From NCBI RefSeq assembly GCF_014268755.2, contig NZ_CP077093.1, positions 1,352,001-1,416,000 of the forward strand: DNA of 64,000 bases, given 5' to 3'. The notes beneath the pieces were generated by a model, which saw only the letters and a program-made list of their open reading frames with translations, did not search any database and was not told the origin of the DNA. This DNA comes from Pseudomonas vanderleydeniana (GTDB lineage Bacteria > Pseudomonadota > Gammaproteobacteria > Pseudomonadales > Pseudomonadaceae). Shown piece after piece: positions 44,518 to 55,364 of this stretch (position 1 is its first letter; each line of letters begins with the position of its first letter). The position numbers and the translations under genes were made by a program.

Positions 44518-47402
44518 CGGCGGACCTCCGCTCGGGTTCCGGCTTCGCTTGCCTGGCGGCGCTCCTCCAGCAGGCGCTGCTGTTCGTCGCTGAACGCCTG
44601 ATAGCGTTTCTGCCATTCCGAAGGCTGGTAGACGCGACTGACCTCCACGGCGGTGACCTTGTATTCCGGGCAGTTGGTGGCCCAGTCCGAATTGTCGGTG
44701 GTGATGACGTTGGCCCCCGATTCCGGGAAGTGGAAGGTGGTGTACACCACGCCCGGGGCAACCCGCTCGGTCACTCGTGCCCGCAGTACGGTCTGCCCCG
44801 CACGGCTGCCGATGCCGACCCAGTCACCCTCGCTGATACCCCGGCTCTCGGCATCGGTGGGGTGGATCTCCAGGCGGTCCTCATCATGCCAGGCGACGTT
44901 TTCGGTTCGCCGGGTCTGCGCGCCGACGTTGTACTGGCTGAGGATGCGGCCAGTGGTCAGCAGCAGTGGGTAGCGACTGTTGACCTTTTCCTCGGTGGGA
45001 ACGTAGCCGGTGATCATGAAGCGCCCCTTGCCCCGCACGAACGCTTCGATGTGCATGGTCGGCGTACCGTTCGGTGCCGCGTCGTTGCATGGCCATTGCA
45101 GGCTGCCGTGACGCTCCAGGGCCGCATAGCTGACGTGGGTGAAGGTCGGTGTCAGGCTGGCGATTTCATCCATGATCTGCGAGGGGTGCTGGTAGTTCAT
45201 CGGGTAGCCCAGGGCGTTGGCCAGGGCCACGGTGCCTTCCCAGTCGGCCTTGCCGCCCAACGGCTCCATGACCTTGCGTACGCGCGAGATGCGCCGCTCG
45301 GCGTTGGTGAAGGTCCCGTCCTTTTCCAGGAACGAACTGCCCGGCAGGAACACATGGGCGAACTTGGCGGTTTCGTTGAGGAAAATGTCTTGTACTACCA
45401 CGCACTCCATGGCCGACAGCGCCGCGGTGACGTGCTGGGTGTTCGGGTCGCTCTGGGCGATGTCCTCGCCCTGGCAGTACAGCCCCTTGAAGTGGCCGGC
45501 CAGCGCGGACTCGAACATGTTCGGGATGCGCAGGCCCGGATCGGGTTGCAGGGTGACGTTCCAGGCCTGCTCGAACTGGCTGCGCACCGCTTCGTTGGAG
45601 ATGTGCCGGTAACCGGGCAGCTCATGGGGGAAGGAGCCCATGTCGCACGAGCCCTGCACGTTGTTCTGCCCGCGCAGCGGGTTCACGCCGACGCCTTCGC
45701 GGCCGATGTTGCCGGTGGCCATGGCCAGGTTGGCGATACCCATGACCGAGGTGCTGCCCTGGCTGTGTTCGGTCACGCCCAGGCCGTAGTAGATGGCCGC
45801 GTTGTCGGCGTTGGCGTAGAGGCGGGCGGCTGCGCGAATGTCGTCGGCCGCAACGCCACAGATGACCCCGAGTACTTCCGGCGAGTTTTCCGCGCGGCTG
45901 ACGAACGCTTTCCAGCGGGCGAAATCGTCGCCCTCGCAACGGGCGTCGATGAAGTCCTGGTCGAGCAGGCCCTCGGTGACGATGACATGGGCCAGCGCGT
46001 TGAGCATGGCGACGTTGGTGCCCGGGCGCAGGGCCAGGTGCAGTTCGGCACGCGCGTGCACGGAGTCCACCAGGTCGATGCGCCGGGGATCGATGACGAT
46101 CAGCCGCGCGCCTTCGCGCAGGCTGCGCTTGAGCTGGGAGGCGAACACCGGGTGGGCATCGCTGGGGTTGGCGCCCATCACGAGGATGACGTTGGCCTGC
46201 ATCACCGAGTCGAAGCTCTGGGTCCCCGCGGACTCGCCCAGGGTCTGCTTCAGGCCATAGCCGGTGGGCGAATGGCAGACGCGTGCGCAGGTGTCGACGT
46301 TATTGTTGCCGAAGGCCGCCCGTACCAGTTTCTGCACCAGGTAGGTTTCTTCGTTGGTGCAGCGGCTGGAGGTGATGCCACCGATGGAGTCGCGGCCATA
46401 TTTGTGTTGCAGGCGCCGGAACTCGCTGGCGGCGTAGGTGACCGCCTCATCCCAGCTGACTTCCTGCCAGGGGTCGTCGATGTGCTTGCGGACCATCGGC
46501 TTGGTGATGCGATCCGGGTGAGTGGCGTAGCCCCAGGCAAAGCGCCCCTTGACGCACGAGTGGCCGTGGTTGGCCTGGCCGTTCTTGTCGGGAACCATGC
46601 GTACCAGTTGGTCGCCCTTCATCTCGGCGCGGAACGAGCAGCCGACGCCGCAGTAGGCGCAGGTGGTGATCACGGCATGCTCGGGCTGGCCCAGTTCGAC
46701 CACGCTTTTTTCCATCAGCGTCGCGGTGGGACAGGCCTGCACGCAGGCGCCGCAGGACACGCATTCCGAGTCGAGGAAATTCTCCCCGCCGGCGGCGGCG
46801 ACCCGCGATTCGAAACCGCGTCCGGTGATGGTCAGGGCGAAGGTACCCTGGGTTTCCTCGCAGGCGCGTACGCAACGGTTGCAGACGATGCACTTGCTCG
46901 GGTCGTAGTCGAAATAAGGGTTGGAGGTGTCTTTCTGGTCGGCCAGGTGATTGTCGCCTTCATAGCCGTAGCGCACTTCCCGCAGGCCGACCTGGCCGGC
47001 GACGGTCTGCAGTTCGCAGTTGCCGTTGGCCGAGCAGGTCAGGCAGTCCAGCGGGTGGTCGGAGATATACAGCTCCATGACGTTGCGGCGCAGTGTCGCG
47101 AGCTTGGGCGTCTGGGTGTGGACGACCATGCCCTCGCTGACGGGGGTGGTGCACGATGCCGGGTAGCCGCGCATCCCGTCGATCTCCACCAGGCACATGC
47201 GGCAGGAACCGAAGGCTTCCAGGCTGTCGGTGGCGCACAGCTTGGGAATGCTGGTGCCCAGCATGGCCGCCGCGCGCATCACCGAGGTGCCTTCGGGGAC
47301 GCTGATGCTCTGGCCGTCGATGTTCAGGGTGACCTGCACCTGGCTGTCGTGGGCCGGGGTGCCCAGGTCCATATCGGTTTTCGGATCGAAGAGAGTGATC
47401 AT
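44514..47402 (-). CDS. fdsA: NAD-dependent formate dehydrogenase, molybdenum catalytic subunit alpha
   Basis: 962 residues. The N-terminal 2Fe-2S ferredoxin part (GSCRMCLVEIDG) is followed by the HPLDCLTCSANGNCELQ block. Two 4Fe-4S units come next (CIVCNRCVRACEE and CVSCGACVQACP). The molybdopterin domain begins with CAYCGVGC. C376 in ARVCHSPTG is the expected Mo ligand, cysteine rather than selenocysteine. It oxidises formate to CO2 and passes electrons to FdsBG. It overlaps fdsB and fdsD by ATGA junctions. Confidence 0.96.
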   Translation of the reverse strand: MITLFDPKTDMDLGTPAHDSQVQVTLNIDGQSISVPEGTSVMRAAAMLGTSIPKLCATDSLEAFGSCRMCLVEIDGMRGYPASCTTPVSEGMVVHTQTPKLATLRRNVMELYISDHPLDCLTCSANGNCELQTVAGQVGLREVRYGYEGDNHLADQKDTSNPYFDYDPSKCIVCNRCVRACEETQGTFALTITGRGFESRVAAAGGENFLDSECVSCGACVQACPTATLMEKSVVELGQPEHAVITTCAYCGVGCSFRAEMKGDQLVRMVPDKNGQANHGHSCVKGRFAWGYATHPDRITKPMVRKHIDDPWQEVSWDEAVTYAASEFRRLQHKYGRDSIGGITSSRCTNEETYLVQKLVRAAFGNNNVDTCARVCHSPTGYGLKQTLGESAGTQSFDSVMQANVILVMGANPSDAHPVFASQLKRSLREGARLIVIDPRRIDLVDSVHARAELHLALRPGTNVAMLNALAHVIVTEGLLDQDFIDARCEGDDFARWKAFVSRAENSPEVLGVICGVAADDIRAAARLYANADNAAIYYGLGVTEHSQGSTSVMGIANLAMATGNIGREGVGVNPLRGQNNVQGSCDMGSFPHELPGYRHISNEAVRSQFEQAWNVTLQPDPGLRIPNMFESALAGHFKGLYCQGEDIAQSDPNTQHVTAALSAMECVVVQDIFLNETAKFAHVFLPGSSFLEKDGTFTNAERRISRVRKVMEPLGGKADWEGTVALANALGYPMNYQHPSQIMDEIASLTPTFTHVSYAALERHGSLQWPCNDAAPNGTPTMHIEAFVRGKGRFMITGYVPTEEKVNSRYPLLLTTGRILSQYNVGAQTRRTENVAWHDEDRLEIHPTDAESRGISEGDWVGIGSRAGQTVLRARVTERVAPGVVYTTFHFPESGANVITTDNSDWATNCPEYKVTAVEVSRVYQPSEWQKRYQAFSDEQQRLLEERRQASEAGTRAEVRR

Positions 47403-48961
47403 TGATCGGCCTCCGAGGGCTGCAGACCGAAGTCGGCGGGGAAATACTTGAGGGCGCTGGCCACCGGATAGGAGGTCATGCCGCCCAATGCGCACAGCGA
47501 ACCGTATTGCAGGGTATCGCACAGGTCCTTGAGGATGATCGCCTGTTCATCGCGGCCTCCCTGGTCGGGGGCGGCCAGCAGCCGATCGATCACTTCCACG
47601 CCGCGAGTCGAGCCGATGCGGCAGGGTGTGCACTTGCCACAGGATTCCTCGGCGCAGAACTGCAGGGCGAAGCGCGCCATGCGGGCCATGTCCAGGCTGT
47701 CGTCAGCCACCACGACGCCACCGTGACCGAGCATGGCGCCAATGGCGGCGAAGGCTTCGTAGTCCAGCGGTGTATCGAATTGTTCCGGGGGTACCCAGGC
47801 GCCCAGCGGGCCGCCTACCTGGGCCGCCTTCAGTGGCCGGCCGCTGGCGGTACCGCCACCGTAGCCTTCCACCAGTTCACGCAGGGTCAGGCCAAAGGCC
47901 CGCTCGACCAGGCCGCCGTGACGGACATTGCCGGCCAGTTGGAAAGGCATGGTGCCCAGAGAGCGGCCCATGCCGTAGTCGCGATAGAACTGCGCGCCCT
48001 TGGCCAGGATCAGCGGGACCGAAGCCAGGGTGAGCACGTTGTGCACCAGTGTCGGCTGGCCGAACAGCCCGCGCAGCGCCGGGATGGGAGGCTTGGCGCG
48101 GACGATGCCGCGCTTGCCTTCGAGGGAGTCGAGCAGGGCGGTTTCCTCGCCGCAGATGTAGGCGCCGGCGCCGACCCGTACTTCGAGGTCGAAGGCCTGG
48201 CCGCTACCGAGCACATCGGCGCCGAGGTAGCCGGCCCCGCGGGCGATGTCCAGCGCCTGGCGCAGCGTCGACACCGCCTGTGGATATTCCGAACGGACGT
48301 AGATGTAGCCTTGGCTGGCACCGACCGCGAGGCCGGCGATGGTCATGCCTTCGATCAACAGGAAGGGGTCGCCTTCCATCAGCATGCGGTCGGCGAAGGT
48401 GCCCGAGTCGCCCTCGTCGGCGTTGCACACCACGTATTTCTGCGTCGCCTGGGCGGCGCTGACCGTGCGCCATTTGATCCCGGCAGGGAAGGCCGCGCCA
48501 CCGCGGCCGCGCAGGCCCGAATCGAACACGGCGGTAGCGGCCTGTTCAGCGCCGATGGCGATGGCCCGGGCCAGTCCTTCAAACCCGCCATGGGCCCGGT
48601 AGTCGTCCAGGGACAGCGGCCGTGTGATGCCGGCGCGGGCGAACAGCAGGCGCTGCTGGCTTTTCAGATAAGGCAGTTCTTCCACCCGCCCGAGGGCAAG
48701 GGGATGGGCCGATGGGTCGCCCTGTAGTGCATCGAGCAGCGACGGTACGTCGGCGGCGCTCACGGGACCGAAGCCGAGACGGCCCTGCGGGCTGTCGATT
48801 TCCAGCAGCGGCTCCAGCCAATAGAGGCCGCGCGAGCTGGTACGCTGCAGATCCAATTGTAGATTGCCTGCGCTGGCCCGGGCCGTGATGGCCGCGGCGG
48901 TCTCATCGGCGCCGACGGCGCGGGCCAGGGAGTCGGCGGGCAGGTAGAGGTTCGGCATCAT
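47399..48961 (-). CDS. fdsB: Formate dehydrogenase beta subunit (NuoF-like)
   Basis: 520 residues. A thioredoxin-like N-terminal part precedes the NuoF core with the FMN/NAD-binding GLRGRGGAAFPAGIKW and NADEGDSGTFADR. The C-terminal 4Fe-4S site is ESCGKCTPCRIG. It is the diaphorase subunit that reduces NAD+. The start at 48961 (ATGATG) overlaps the fdsG stop. Confidence 0.95.
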   Translation of the reverse strand: MMPNLYLPADSLARAVGADETAAAITARASAGNLQLDLQRTSSRGLYWLEPLLEIDSPQGRLGFGPVSAADVPSLLDALQGDPSAHPLALGRVEELPYLKSQQRLLFARAGITRPLSLDDYRAHGGFEGLARAIAIGAEQAATAVFDSGLRGRGGAAFPAGIKWRTVSAAQATQKYVVCNADEGDSGTFADRMLMEGDPFLLIEGMTIAGLAVGASQGYIYVRSEYPQAVSTLRQALDIARGAGYLGADVLGSGQAFDLEVRVGAGAYICGEETALLDSLEGKRGIVRAKPPIPALRGLFGQPTLVHNVLTLASVPLILAKGAQFYRDYGMGRSLGTMPFQLAGNVRHGGLVERAFGLTLRELVEGYGGGTASGRPLKAAQVGGPLGAWVPPEQFDTPLDYEAFAAIGAMLGHGGVVVADDSLDMARMARFALQFCAEESCGKCTPCRIGSTRGVEVIDRLLAAPDQGGRDEQAIILKDLCDTLQYGSLCALGGMTSYPVASALKYFPADFGLQPSEADQ

Positions 48962-49434
48962 GCGTCCTCCCGGCAGCTGTCGAGCAACGCATCCAGGCGT
49001 TCGGCGCTGAGCCGTGCGTGCACCTGGCCATCCAGCTCCAGGGCCGGTGAGCAGGCGCAGGCGCCCAGGCAGTACACCGGACGCAGGCTGATGCGACCGT
49101 CGGCGCTGCTGCCGTGGTCGTCCAGTTGCAGGCGGTCGCGCAGCTGTGCCGCGAGCTGTTCGGCACCACGGCTCTGGCAGGACTCCGCCCGGCACAGGCG
49201 CAGTATGTGCCGGGCCGGGGGCGCGGTACGGAAGTCATGGTAGAAGCTGATCACCCCACGAATCTCCGCCTGGCTCTGGTTCAGGGCATGCGCGATTTCG
49301 GGGATGGCGACATCGGGGATGTAGCCGATGCCTTCCTGGATTTCATGAAGAATCGGCAGCAGCGCGCCGGGGGAGCCCTTGTGGCGTTCCAGCAGGCGAT
49401 TGACCAGGGGCAGGTGCAACGTCTCATCAGGCAT
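48958..49434 (-). CDS. fdsG: Formate dehydrogenase gamma subunit (NuoE-like)
   Basis: 158 residues with the 2Fe-2S cysteines of the NuoE family in CRAESC and CLGACAC. The ATG at 49434 has GAGGATT upstream; earlier in-frame starts lack this. It is the first gene of fdsGBAD. The maturation gene fdsC is not in the cluster, and the molybdenum insertion factor must be encoded elsewhere. Confidence 0.94.
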   Translation of the reverse strand: MPDETLHLPLVNRLLERHKGSPGALLPILHEIQEGIGYIPDVAIPEIAHALNQSQAEIRGVISFYHDFRTAPPARHILRLCRAESCQSRGAEQLAAQLRDRLQLDDHGSSADGRISLRPVYCLGACACSPALELDGQVHARLSAERLDALLDSCREDA

Positions 49435-49847
49435 ACGGCAATCCTCACGGCTACGGACATACCACGAGGTCGTCGGTTGTCCGAAAGTGTCGGCTGCGGC
49501 ATTCACACCACGTCACGGTATCGTGGCATGTCCGGTGGCCAGGCACCCTGAGCGGGCATCTTTTTGGCCCGGTGCGGTCTTTGCCGCACCTCTTCAGGGC
49601 ATAAAGTCCAGCTTGCCATGGCGCCCCGGCTTTATCGGCACCAAAGCGACTTGCATGGTTCTTTTCGCGACTGCCATTGAGTATAGAAGGGGACGCTTCG
49701 GGCGGAGTGCCACGGGGGCATGGAGGGCGCGGCCCCGGCCGTTCGGCTGTGGGCGGGTGTCCTGGCGTCCCCATGAAAGGGGCAGGAGGGGGCTCTGGGA
49801 GAGCCGGGCGGTTGGCCTGGATGGCCCGCCCGGCAGGTGTCTCGTCG
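49435..49847. other. Intergenic region upstream of fdsG
   Basis: About 410 bp, presumably the fds promoter plus the 3-prime flank of the lipoprotein gene. A strong stem GCCGGGCGG/CCGCCCGGC lies at 49803-49834, just past the lipoprotein stop, without a T run. No gene or named operator was recognised. Confidence 0.4.
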
Positions 49848-50915
49848 TTAGAAGCTTCTCCAGCATTCGCTGTAGCGCTCGCATACCCCGTAGCGCTTGT
49901 CCATCTGTGCCATCCGCTCCAGGTGATGCTCGATGATCTCCAGGGTCACCTGCTTGCCGGCTTCGAAGTAGTAGAGCGTCATCGACTTGTACTGCTCGAA
50001 TGCGGCCTTGTTGGTCGGTTTGGCCGACTTGTCTTCCGGCTTGGCCCACTCTTCCAGTTCGGCATCCTTCAACGGGCGCAGGCGCGACAGGTACTCATCC
50101 TTGTAGCGCTGCAAGGTCAGTGCCTTGCGTTGTGCCGACTCGGCGTCGAAGGCCTGGAGGTTCTGGCGATACAGGGCCCAGTAGTCGTCCGGCAGGGTGA
50201 AGCCCAGCTTGGCCTTGCGCTCGGCGATCAGGTTGTCGACCTTTGCCATCGCCAGCGGCGTCTTGCTGGCATCTTCCGGGGAAGGCAGCATGCTCGGGAT
50301 CAGGCTGCTGTCGATGATCCGGTTCATCAGTTCCAGGCGATGTGGCGTGTCCGGCAGGGCCACCGGCTGCTTGGGGAACAGCGGACTGCGTCCGGCACAG
50401 GCGGGCAGGCCCTTGCCCAGGTGCAGCACAGGCGTACGCCGTTCCTTGCCGTCGATGATCCGGACCCGTTGCAGGCGGGTGCGGCACTGGCCCTTGCCGG
50501 AGTCGAAGGTCAGCTCGTACTCGGCATTGGCTTCGGGCTTGAAGTTGATGCCGTTGCCACAGACCGAATAACCCTCGTGGGTGTTGACCCGCAACAGGGT
50601 CTCGTGTCCGGGCTTGAGCTTGATTTCCAGGTAGCCCCGGGCGTCCTTGGGCGGCGTGCTGAGCATGTCGGCGCGCCGCTTGGTGTCGCCCATCAGCATG
50701 TTGTTGAGCATCCCGGTCGTCTGCCCGTCGCAGTGTTCGGCGTCGAAATAGTCGAGGGTGGCGTTCGAGGTGTTGGCGACAAAACGCAGCTTGGCGGCGT
50801 CTGGCTCCGTGGCATCCGGGTAGGTGCCGTTGACGCTGCAGCCGCCCAGCAGGGCTGATAGCAGCAGGGTCGCGGTGGTCAACAGGCGTGAAGGGGTGGA
50901 GGATAGAACCGGCAT
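49848..50915 (-). CDS. Predicted lipoprotein of unknown function
   Basis: 355 residues from the ATG at 50915, chosen because it places a lipoprotein signal peptide (LLTTATLLLSALLGGC) at the N terminus. Cys19-22 region aside, conserved-looking features are YFDAEHCDGQTTGML and four further Cys likely to form disulfides. The C-terminal third is charged and helical. Its family was not recognised. It stands alone and the role is unknown. Confidence 0.8.
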   Translation of the reverse strand: MPVLSSTPSRLLTTATLLLSALLGGCSVNGTYPDATEPDAAKLRFVANTSNATLDYFDAEHCDGQTTGMLNNMLMGDTKRRADMLSTPPKDARGYLEIKLKPGHETLLRVNTHEGYSVCGNGINFKPEANAEYELTFDSGKGQCRTRLQRVRIIDGKERRTPVLHLGKGLPACAGRSPLFPKQPVALPDTPHRLELMNRIIDSSLIPSMLPSPEDASKTPLAMAKVDNLIAERKAKLGFTLPDDYWALYRQNLQAFDAESAQRKALTLQRYKDEYLSRLRPLKDAELEEWAKPEDKSAKPTNKAAFEQYKSMTLYYFEAGKQVTLEIIEHHLERMAQMDKRYGVCERYSECWRSF

Positions 50916-51060
50916 TGAGCATCCCTGGCTGGCGGACTTGAAGAGGGGGCATGCTACTGAAGCGCTATTATCGGGTCCAGTCTGGGCGTCGGAGCGCCGG
51001 GAAGGGTGCCGATATGTACGACGGGCCATGCTCATGGCTGCGGCCTGGACACGAGGCGAA

Positions 51061-51093
51061 AAAAAACCGCCTTAGTAGGGCGGTTCTTTTTGC
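51061..51093. terminator. Strong terminator-like hairpin of unassigned transcript
   Basis: AAAACCGCCTTAGTAGGGCGGTT forms an ACCGCC/GGCGGT stem with A runs on the left and TTCTTTTT on the right. It can work in both directions. No plus-strand gene ends here; on the minus strand an unannotated RNA from about 51.1-51.3 kb could end here. Confidence 0.65.
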
Positions 51094-51128
51094 AAATCCG
51101 GCCGTAGGGTCGATTTGCTCACTTCACA

Positions 51129-51144
51129 GAGTCCTCGCGTGGAC
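51129..51144 (+). repeat. 16-bp direct repeat, copy 1
   Basis: GAGTCCTCGCGTGGAC, identical to 51405-51420; with flanks the match is 19 of 20. The unit contains an imperfect GTCC...GGAC symmetry. Confidence 0.8.
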
Positions 51145-51404
51145 GGCCCAATCCTAACCAGTCTGATGAGACTATGCAACGCCCTTAGGTCGAGGGATGG
51201 GGCTGAAATGTTTTGATTGAAAGTTGTACAAAAAAGCAACTGATAGAAACATCTGACGGTTGATGCTCGGGTACGATGTCGGTGCTCTCGCGCGAAAAAC
51301 ATTGCTGAGGCGGCCAGGCCCGCGCGCGCATTCAGGCCCCCCTGACACGGCTTAGTAACCCGTGCCGGATTCATTCAGGGGGCCATCAGCCCGGCCGCCT
51401 CACC

Positions 51405-51420
51405 GAGTCCTCGCGTGGAC
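51405..51420 (+). repeat. 16-bp direct repeat, copy 2
   Basis: Same sequence as 51129-51144, 276 bp downstream and 63 bp before the start of a small ORF. It could be a duplicated regulatory element. Confidence 0.8.
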
Positions 51421-51482
51421 CCGAAGGCGTGCGTGTTCCGGTAAGTACGCTGGAGGTTTGGCCCGCTTTGGAGGGCCACAGT

Positions 51483-51584
51483 ATGTCAAAGATCCTGCGA
51501 CGTACCTGGAGCCTCGTAGTGAACGCATTTCGGGCTTATCGCCTGTATGAGTTTCTACGGGATCACTTCGATGACCAGCGGTAA
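51483..51584 (+). CDS. Predicted 33-residue basic small protein
   Basis: Reads MSKILRRTWSLVVNAFRAYR and then LYEFLRDHFDDQR. GGAGG lies eight bases before the ATG, and a good terminator follows 16 bp after the stop, so a real transcription unit is likely. The first 25 residues can form a basic amphipathic helix suited to membrane-surface contact. No family was recognised. It is too short for most automatic gene calls. Confidence 0.6.
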   Translation: MSKILRRTWSLVVNAFRAYRLYEFLRDHFDDQR

Positions 51585-51599
51585 GGGTTATTGACGTGG

Positions 51600-51626
51600 C
51601 CCGCCCTGGTTTCGGCCGGGGCGGGT
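51600..51626 (+). terminator. Terminator after the 33-residue ORF
   Basis: CCCGCCC pairs with GGGCGGG around TGGTTTCGGCCGG and TTT follows. It supports a short transcript covering the small ORF. Confidence 0.75.
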
Positions 51627-51642
51627 TTAATGAAACGTCCTT

Positions 51643-51950
51643 TCAGTTGAGTCCTTCCAGTAGATTCGCCTCTTGTAGAATGTCGGTGATGGCCGACTCA
51701 TCCACGGCGTATACGCCGCTAGAAGCCTTCCAGACCAGCTTCTTCTCTTGCAGGGTGATCAATGCCTGTTGGACCGTCGGTATCTCGATCTTCCCGTGTT
51801 CGGCGGCAATCCCGGCCAACTGGCCCGGGGATGTCGGGGGGAAGGGGCACTGCGCAGGTGGCGATGCATTACCTTGAAATATCTCGCTTCAAACGCTTTT
51901 TGAGGCACTGTGCGTATCCCGCTATTCTCGGAATGTCGTTGAAAATCCAA
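51643..51950 (-). pseudogene. Frameshifted remnant with winged-helix-like C terminus
   Basis: On the minus strand one frame gives KAFEARYFKVMHRHLRSAP and another continues from the same point: SPGQLAGIAAEHGKIEIP, then TVQQALITLQEKKLVWKAS, ending in a TGA at 51643-51645. The switch falls at a run of six C (near 51838-51844), as expected for a one-base indel. The joined text looks like a winged-helix C-terminal part of an ATPase or regulator. Upstream sequence has stops in all useful frames, so the gene is truncated as well. Confidence 0.5.
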
Positions 51951-52118
51951 CGATCAGGCCTGGAAACCTGCAAGTAGGAATATTGCGCCACCCTTCAGCA
52001 CGATGGTTGGTGCCCTTGAGATTCAGTATTCCGCGGGAGCCAAGCGCATGAGCGTTTCTTGTAAGTCGCCGTTTCAGATTTTACCCCTCAGCACCCAGGC
52101 ATTCGCCGGAGGTGCCCA

Positions 52119-52394
52119 ATGAGCCCATCACCCCTCATCAAAACCCTCGGTGCCGTCACCTTTTCCACCTGCGGTTCCCAAGGCCGCGAGCTGTTCCGCG
52201 TCAATGCCGATGTGCCGATCCTGGAAGCCATGGAGCATGCTTCCCTGTTACTGCAGTGCGCCAAGGCGTTGTCCCTCGATGCGGCATTGGATGCAAAGGA
52301 TGGCGAGCGATATGCCTGGGCGGCGCATTATCTGGGGGAGATGGGGAAGGCGGTGATCGACGATCTTACGCAGCGGATGTTGCTTGAAGCGTAG
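52119..52394 (+). CDS. DUF3077 family protein
   Basis: 91 residues of the small Pseudomonas-enriched DUF3077 family, recognised by FRVNADVPILEAMEHASLLLQCAK and the later WAAHYLGEMGKAVIDDL. It is cytoplasmic with no signal or membrane helix. Function is unknown. GGAGGTGCCCA lies just before the ATG. Confidence 0.85.
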   Translation: MSPSPLIKTLGAVTFSTCGSQGRELFRVNADVPILEAMEHASLLLQCAKALSLDAALDAKDGERYAWAAHYLGEMGKAVIDDLTQRMLLEA

Positions 52395-52477
52395 GTCTGC
52401 AACGTTCAGCGAATAGCGATTGGGCGGTGGGTGTCGGCAGGCCCGCCGCGTTATCGTTCTTCGTCGGAACGCCGCCC

Positions 52478-52501
52478 GTAGCAAGCTCTGCTCCTACAGG
52501 G
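52478..52501 (+). repeat. Solitary REP half-site
   Basis: GTAGCAAGCTCTGCTCCTACAGG resembles one arm of the common Pseudomonas REP family (GCAAGC...GCTCCTACAGG). No inverted partner was seen nearby. Confidence 0.5.
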
Positions 52502-52514
52502 CGCGTGCGGCTCG

Positions 52515-52844
52515 TCACTGGATGTCTTTCAGGTAGTTCTTTAGCAGATCAAGCGGTGCCGTCAGGTCTGCGGTGGTCCGTACCTGATTGCAGTCATCGG
52601 CCAATCGCCGCAGTTCACGCCCCAGGGGCTTGTCCGTCCCGCCCACGGCGTCCATCGCGACGGCCACGCAGGCATTGAGCTTGCCCCGGATCGCCTCGAC
52701 ATCGCCCTGGCGCACCAACAGCTCGAACACATCCTTCTGGTACTCGCCCATCACCACGTCATCGCGCAAAAGCGGGCTCCCGCCGTCACGTTCGTGGGCC
52801 AGTTTGAGGGCAAAAAGAGCGACGGTTTCCAGTTGCGATTCCAT
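52515..52844 (-). CDS. Hypothetical protein
   Basis: 109 residues, helical and acidic, with no signal peptide or membrane segment. The family was not recognised. The start MESQLETVALFALKLAHERDG is the only good ATG. It is alone on its strand between the DUF3077 gene and tRNA-Leu. Confidence 0.7.
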   Translation of the reverse strand: MESQLETVALFALKLAHERDGGSPLLRDDVVMGEYQKDVFELLVRQGDVEAIRGKLNACVAVAMDAVGGTDKPLGRELRRLADDCNQVRTTADLTAPLDLLKNYLKDIQ

Positions 52845-52905
52845 GAGGCGTTTTCCTCCGCCGAGCGCTGCGGCCGCTGGTGGTCACTTTTCTACAGACG
52901 AAAAA

Positions 52906-52932
52906 AAAGACCTTGATAATCAAGGTCTTTTT
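52906..52932 (-). terminator. Terminator of the tRNA-Leu transcript
   Basis: AAAGACCTTGATAATCAAGGTCTTT is a perfect stem with a short loop, followed on the minus strand by T-rich sequence. It lies seven bases past the tRNA 3-prime end. Confidence 0.9.
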
Positions 52933-52938
52933 CAATCT

Positions 52939-53023
52939 TGGTGCCCCGAGGGAGACTCGAACTCCCACTCCTTTCGAAAACGGATTTTGAATCCGCCGCG
53001 TCTACCAATTCCGCCATCAGGGC
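52939..53023 (-). tRNA. tRNA-Leu (anticodon CAA)
   Basis: 85 nt including an encoded CCA. The reverse strand begins GCCCTGATGGCGGAATTGG, with the D arm motif. The anticodon arm GCGGA-TTCAAAA-TCCGT gives anticodon CAA. A long variable arm, typical of leucine tRNAs, and the T arm GGTTCGAGT-like segment (GAGTTCGAGTCTC) follow. Acceptor GCCCTGA pairs imperfectly only at its last base with TCGGGGC. Confidence 0.95.
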
Positions 53024-53133
53024 TCAATGGCGGCGAAGTATAGAGAGGCGCCTACCGTTGGTCAATTGCCTTTCATGGTCAATTTTGACGAATTCCGCTA
53101 AACTTTCCGGCCCTGCTGGACGAACCTCCCATC

Positions 53134-55328
<2,195 letters not shown>

Positions 55329-55364
55329 CTTTTCAGAATCGTATTCTCGTAACTGGAGTGTTAA

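Larger units (their letters stand above)
51094..51482. other. Non-coding stretch with a duplicated 16-bp element
   Basis: About 390 bp without a supported gene. GAGTCCTCGCGTGGAC is present at both ends. A small perfect hairpin AGTCT-GATG-AGACT lies near 51161. A minus-strand ORF (51072-51374) has no family signs and no good start. Confidence 0.4.

Noticed and set aside
44730..47405. Long plus-strand ORF opposite fdsA
   Set aside because: Same shadow effect; fdsA has all cofactor motifs on the minus strand.
51072..51374. 100-codon minus-strand ORF
   Set aside because: No good start, no family, and it spans a terminator and a direct-repeat copy.
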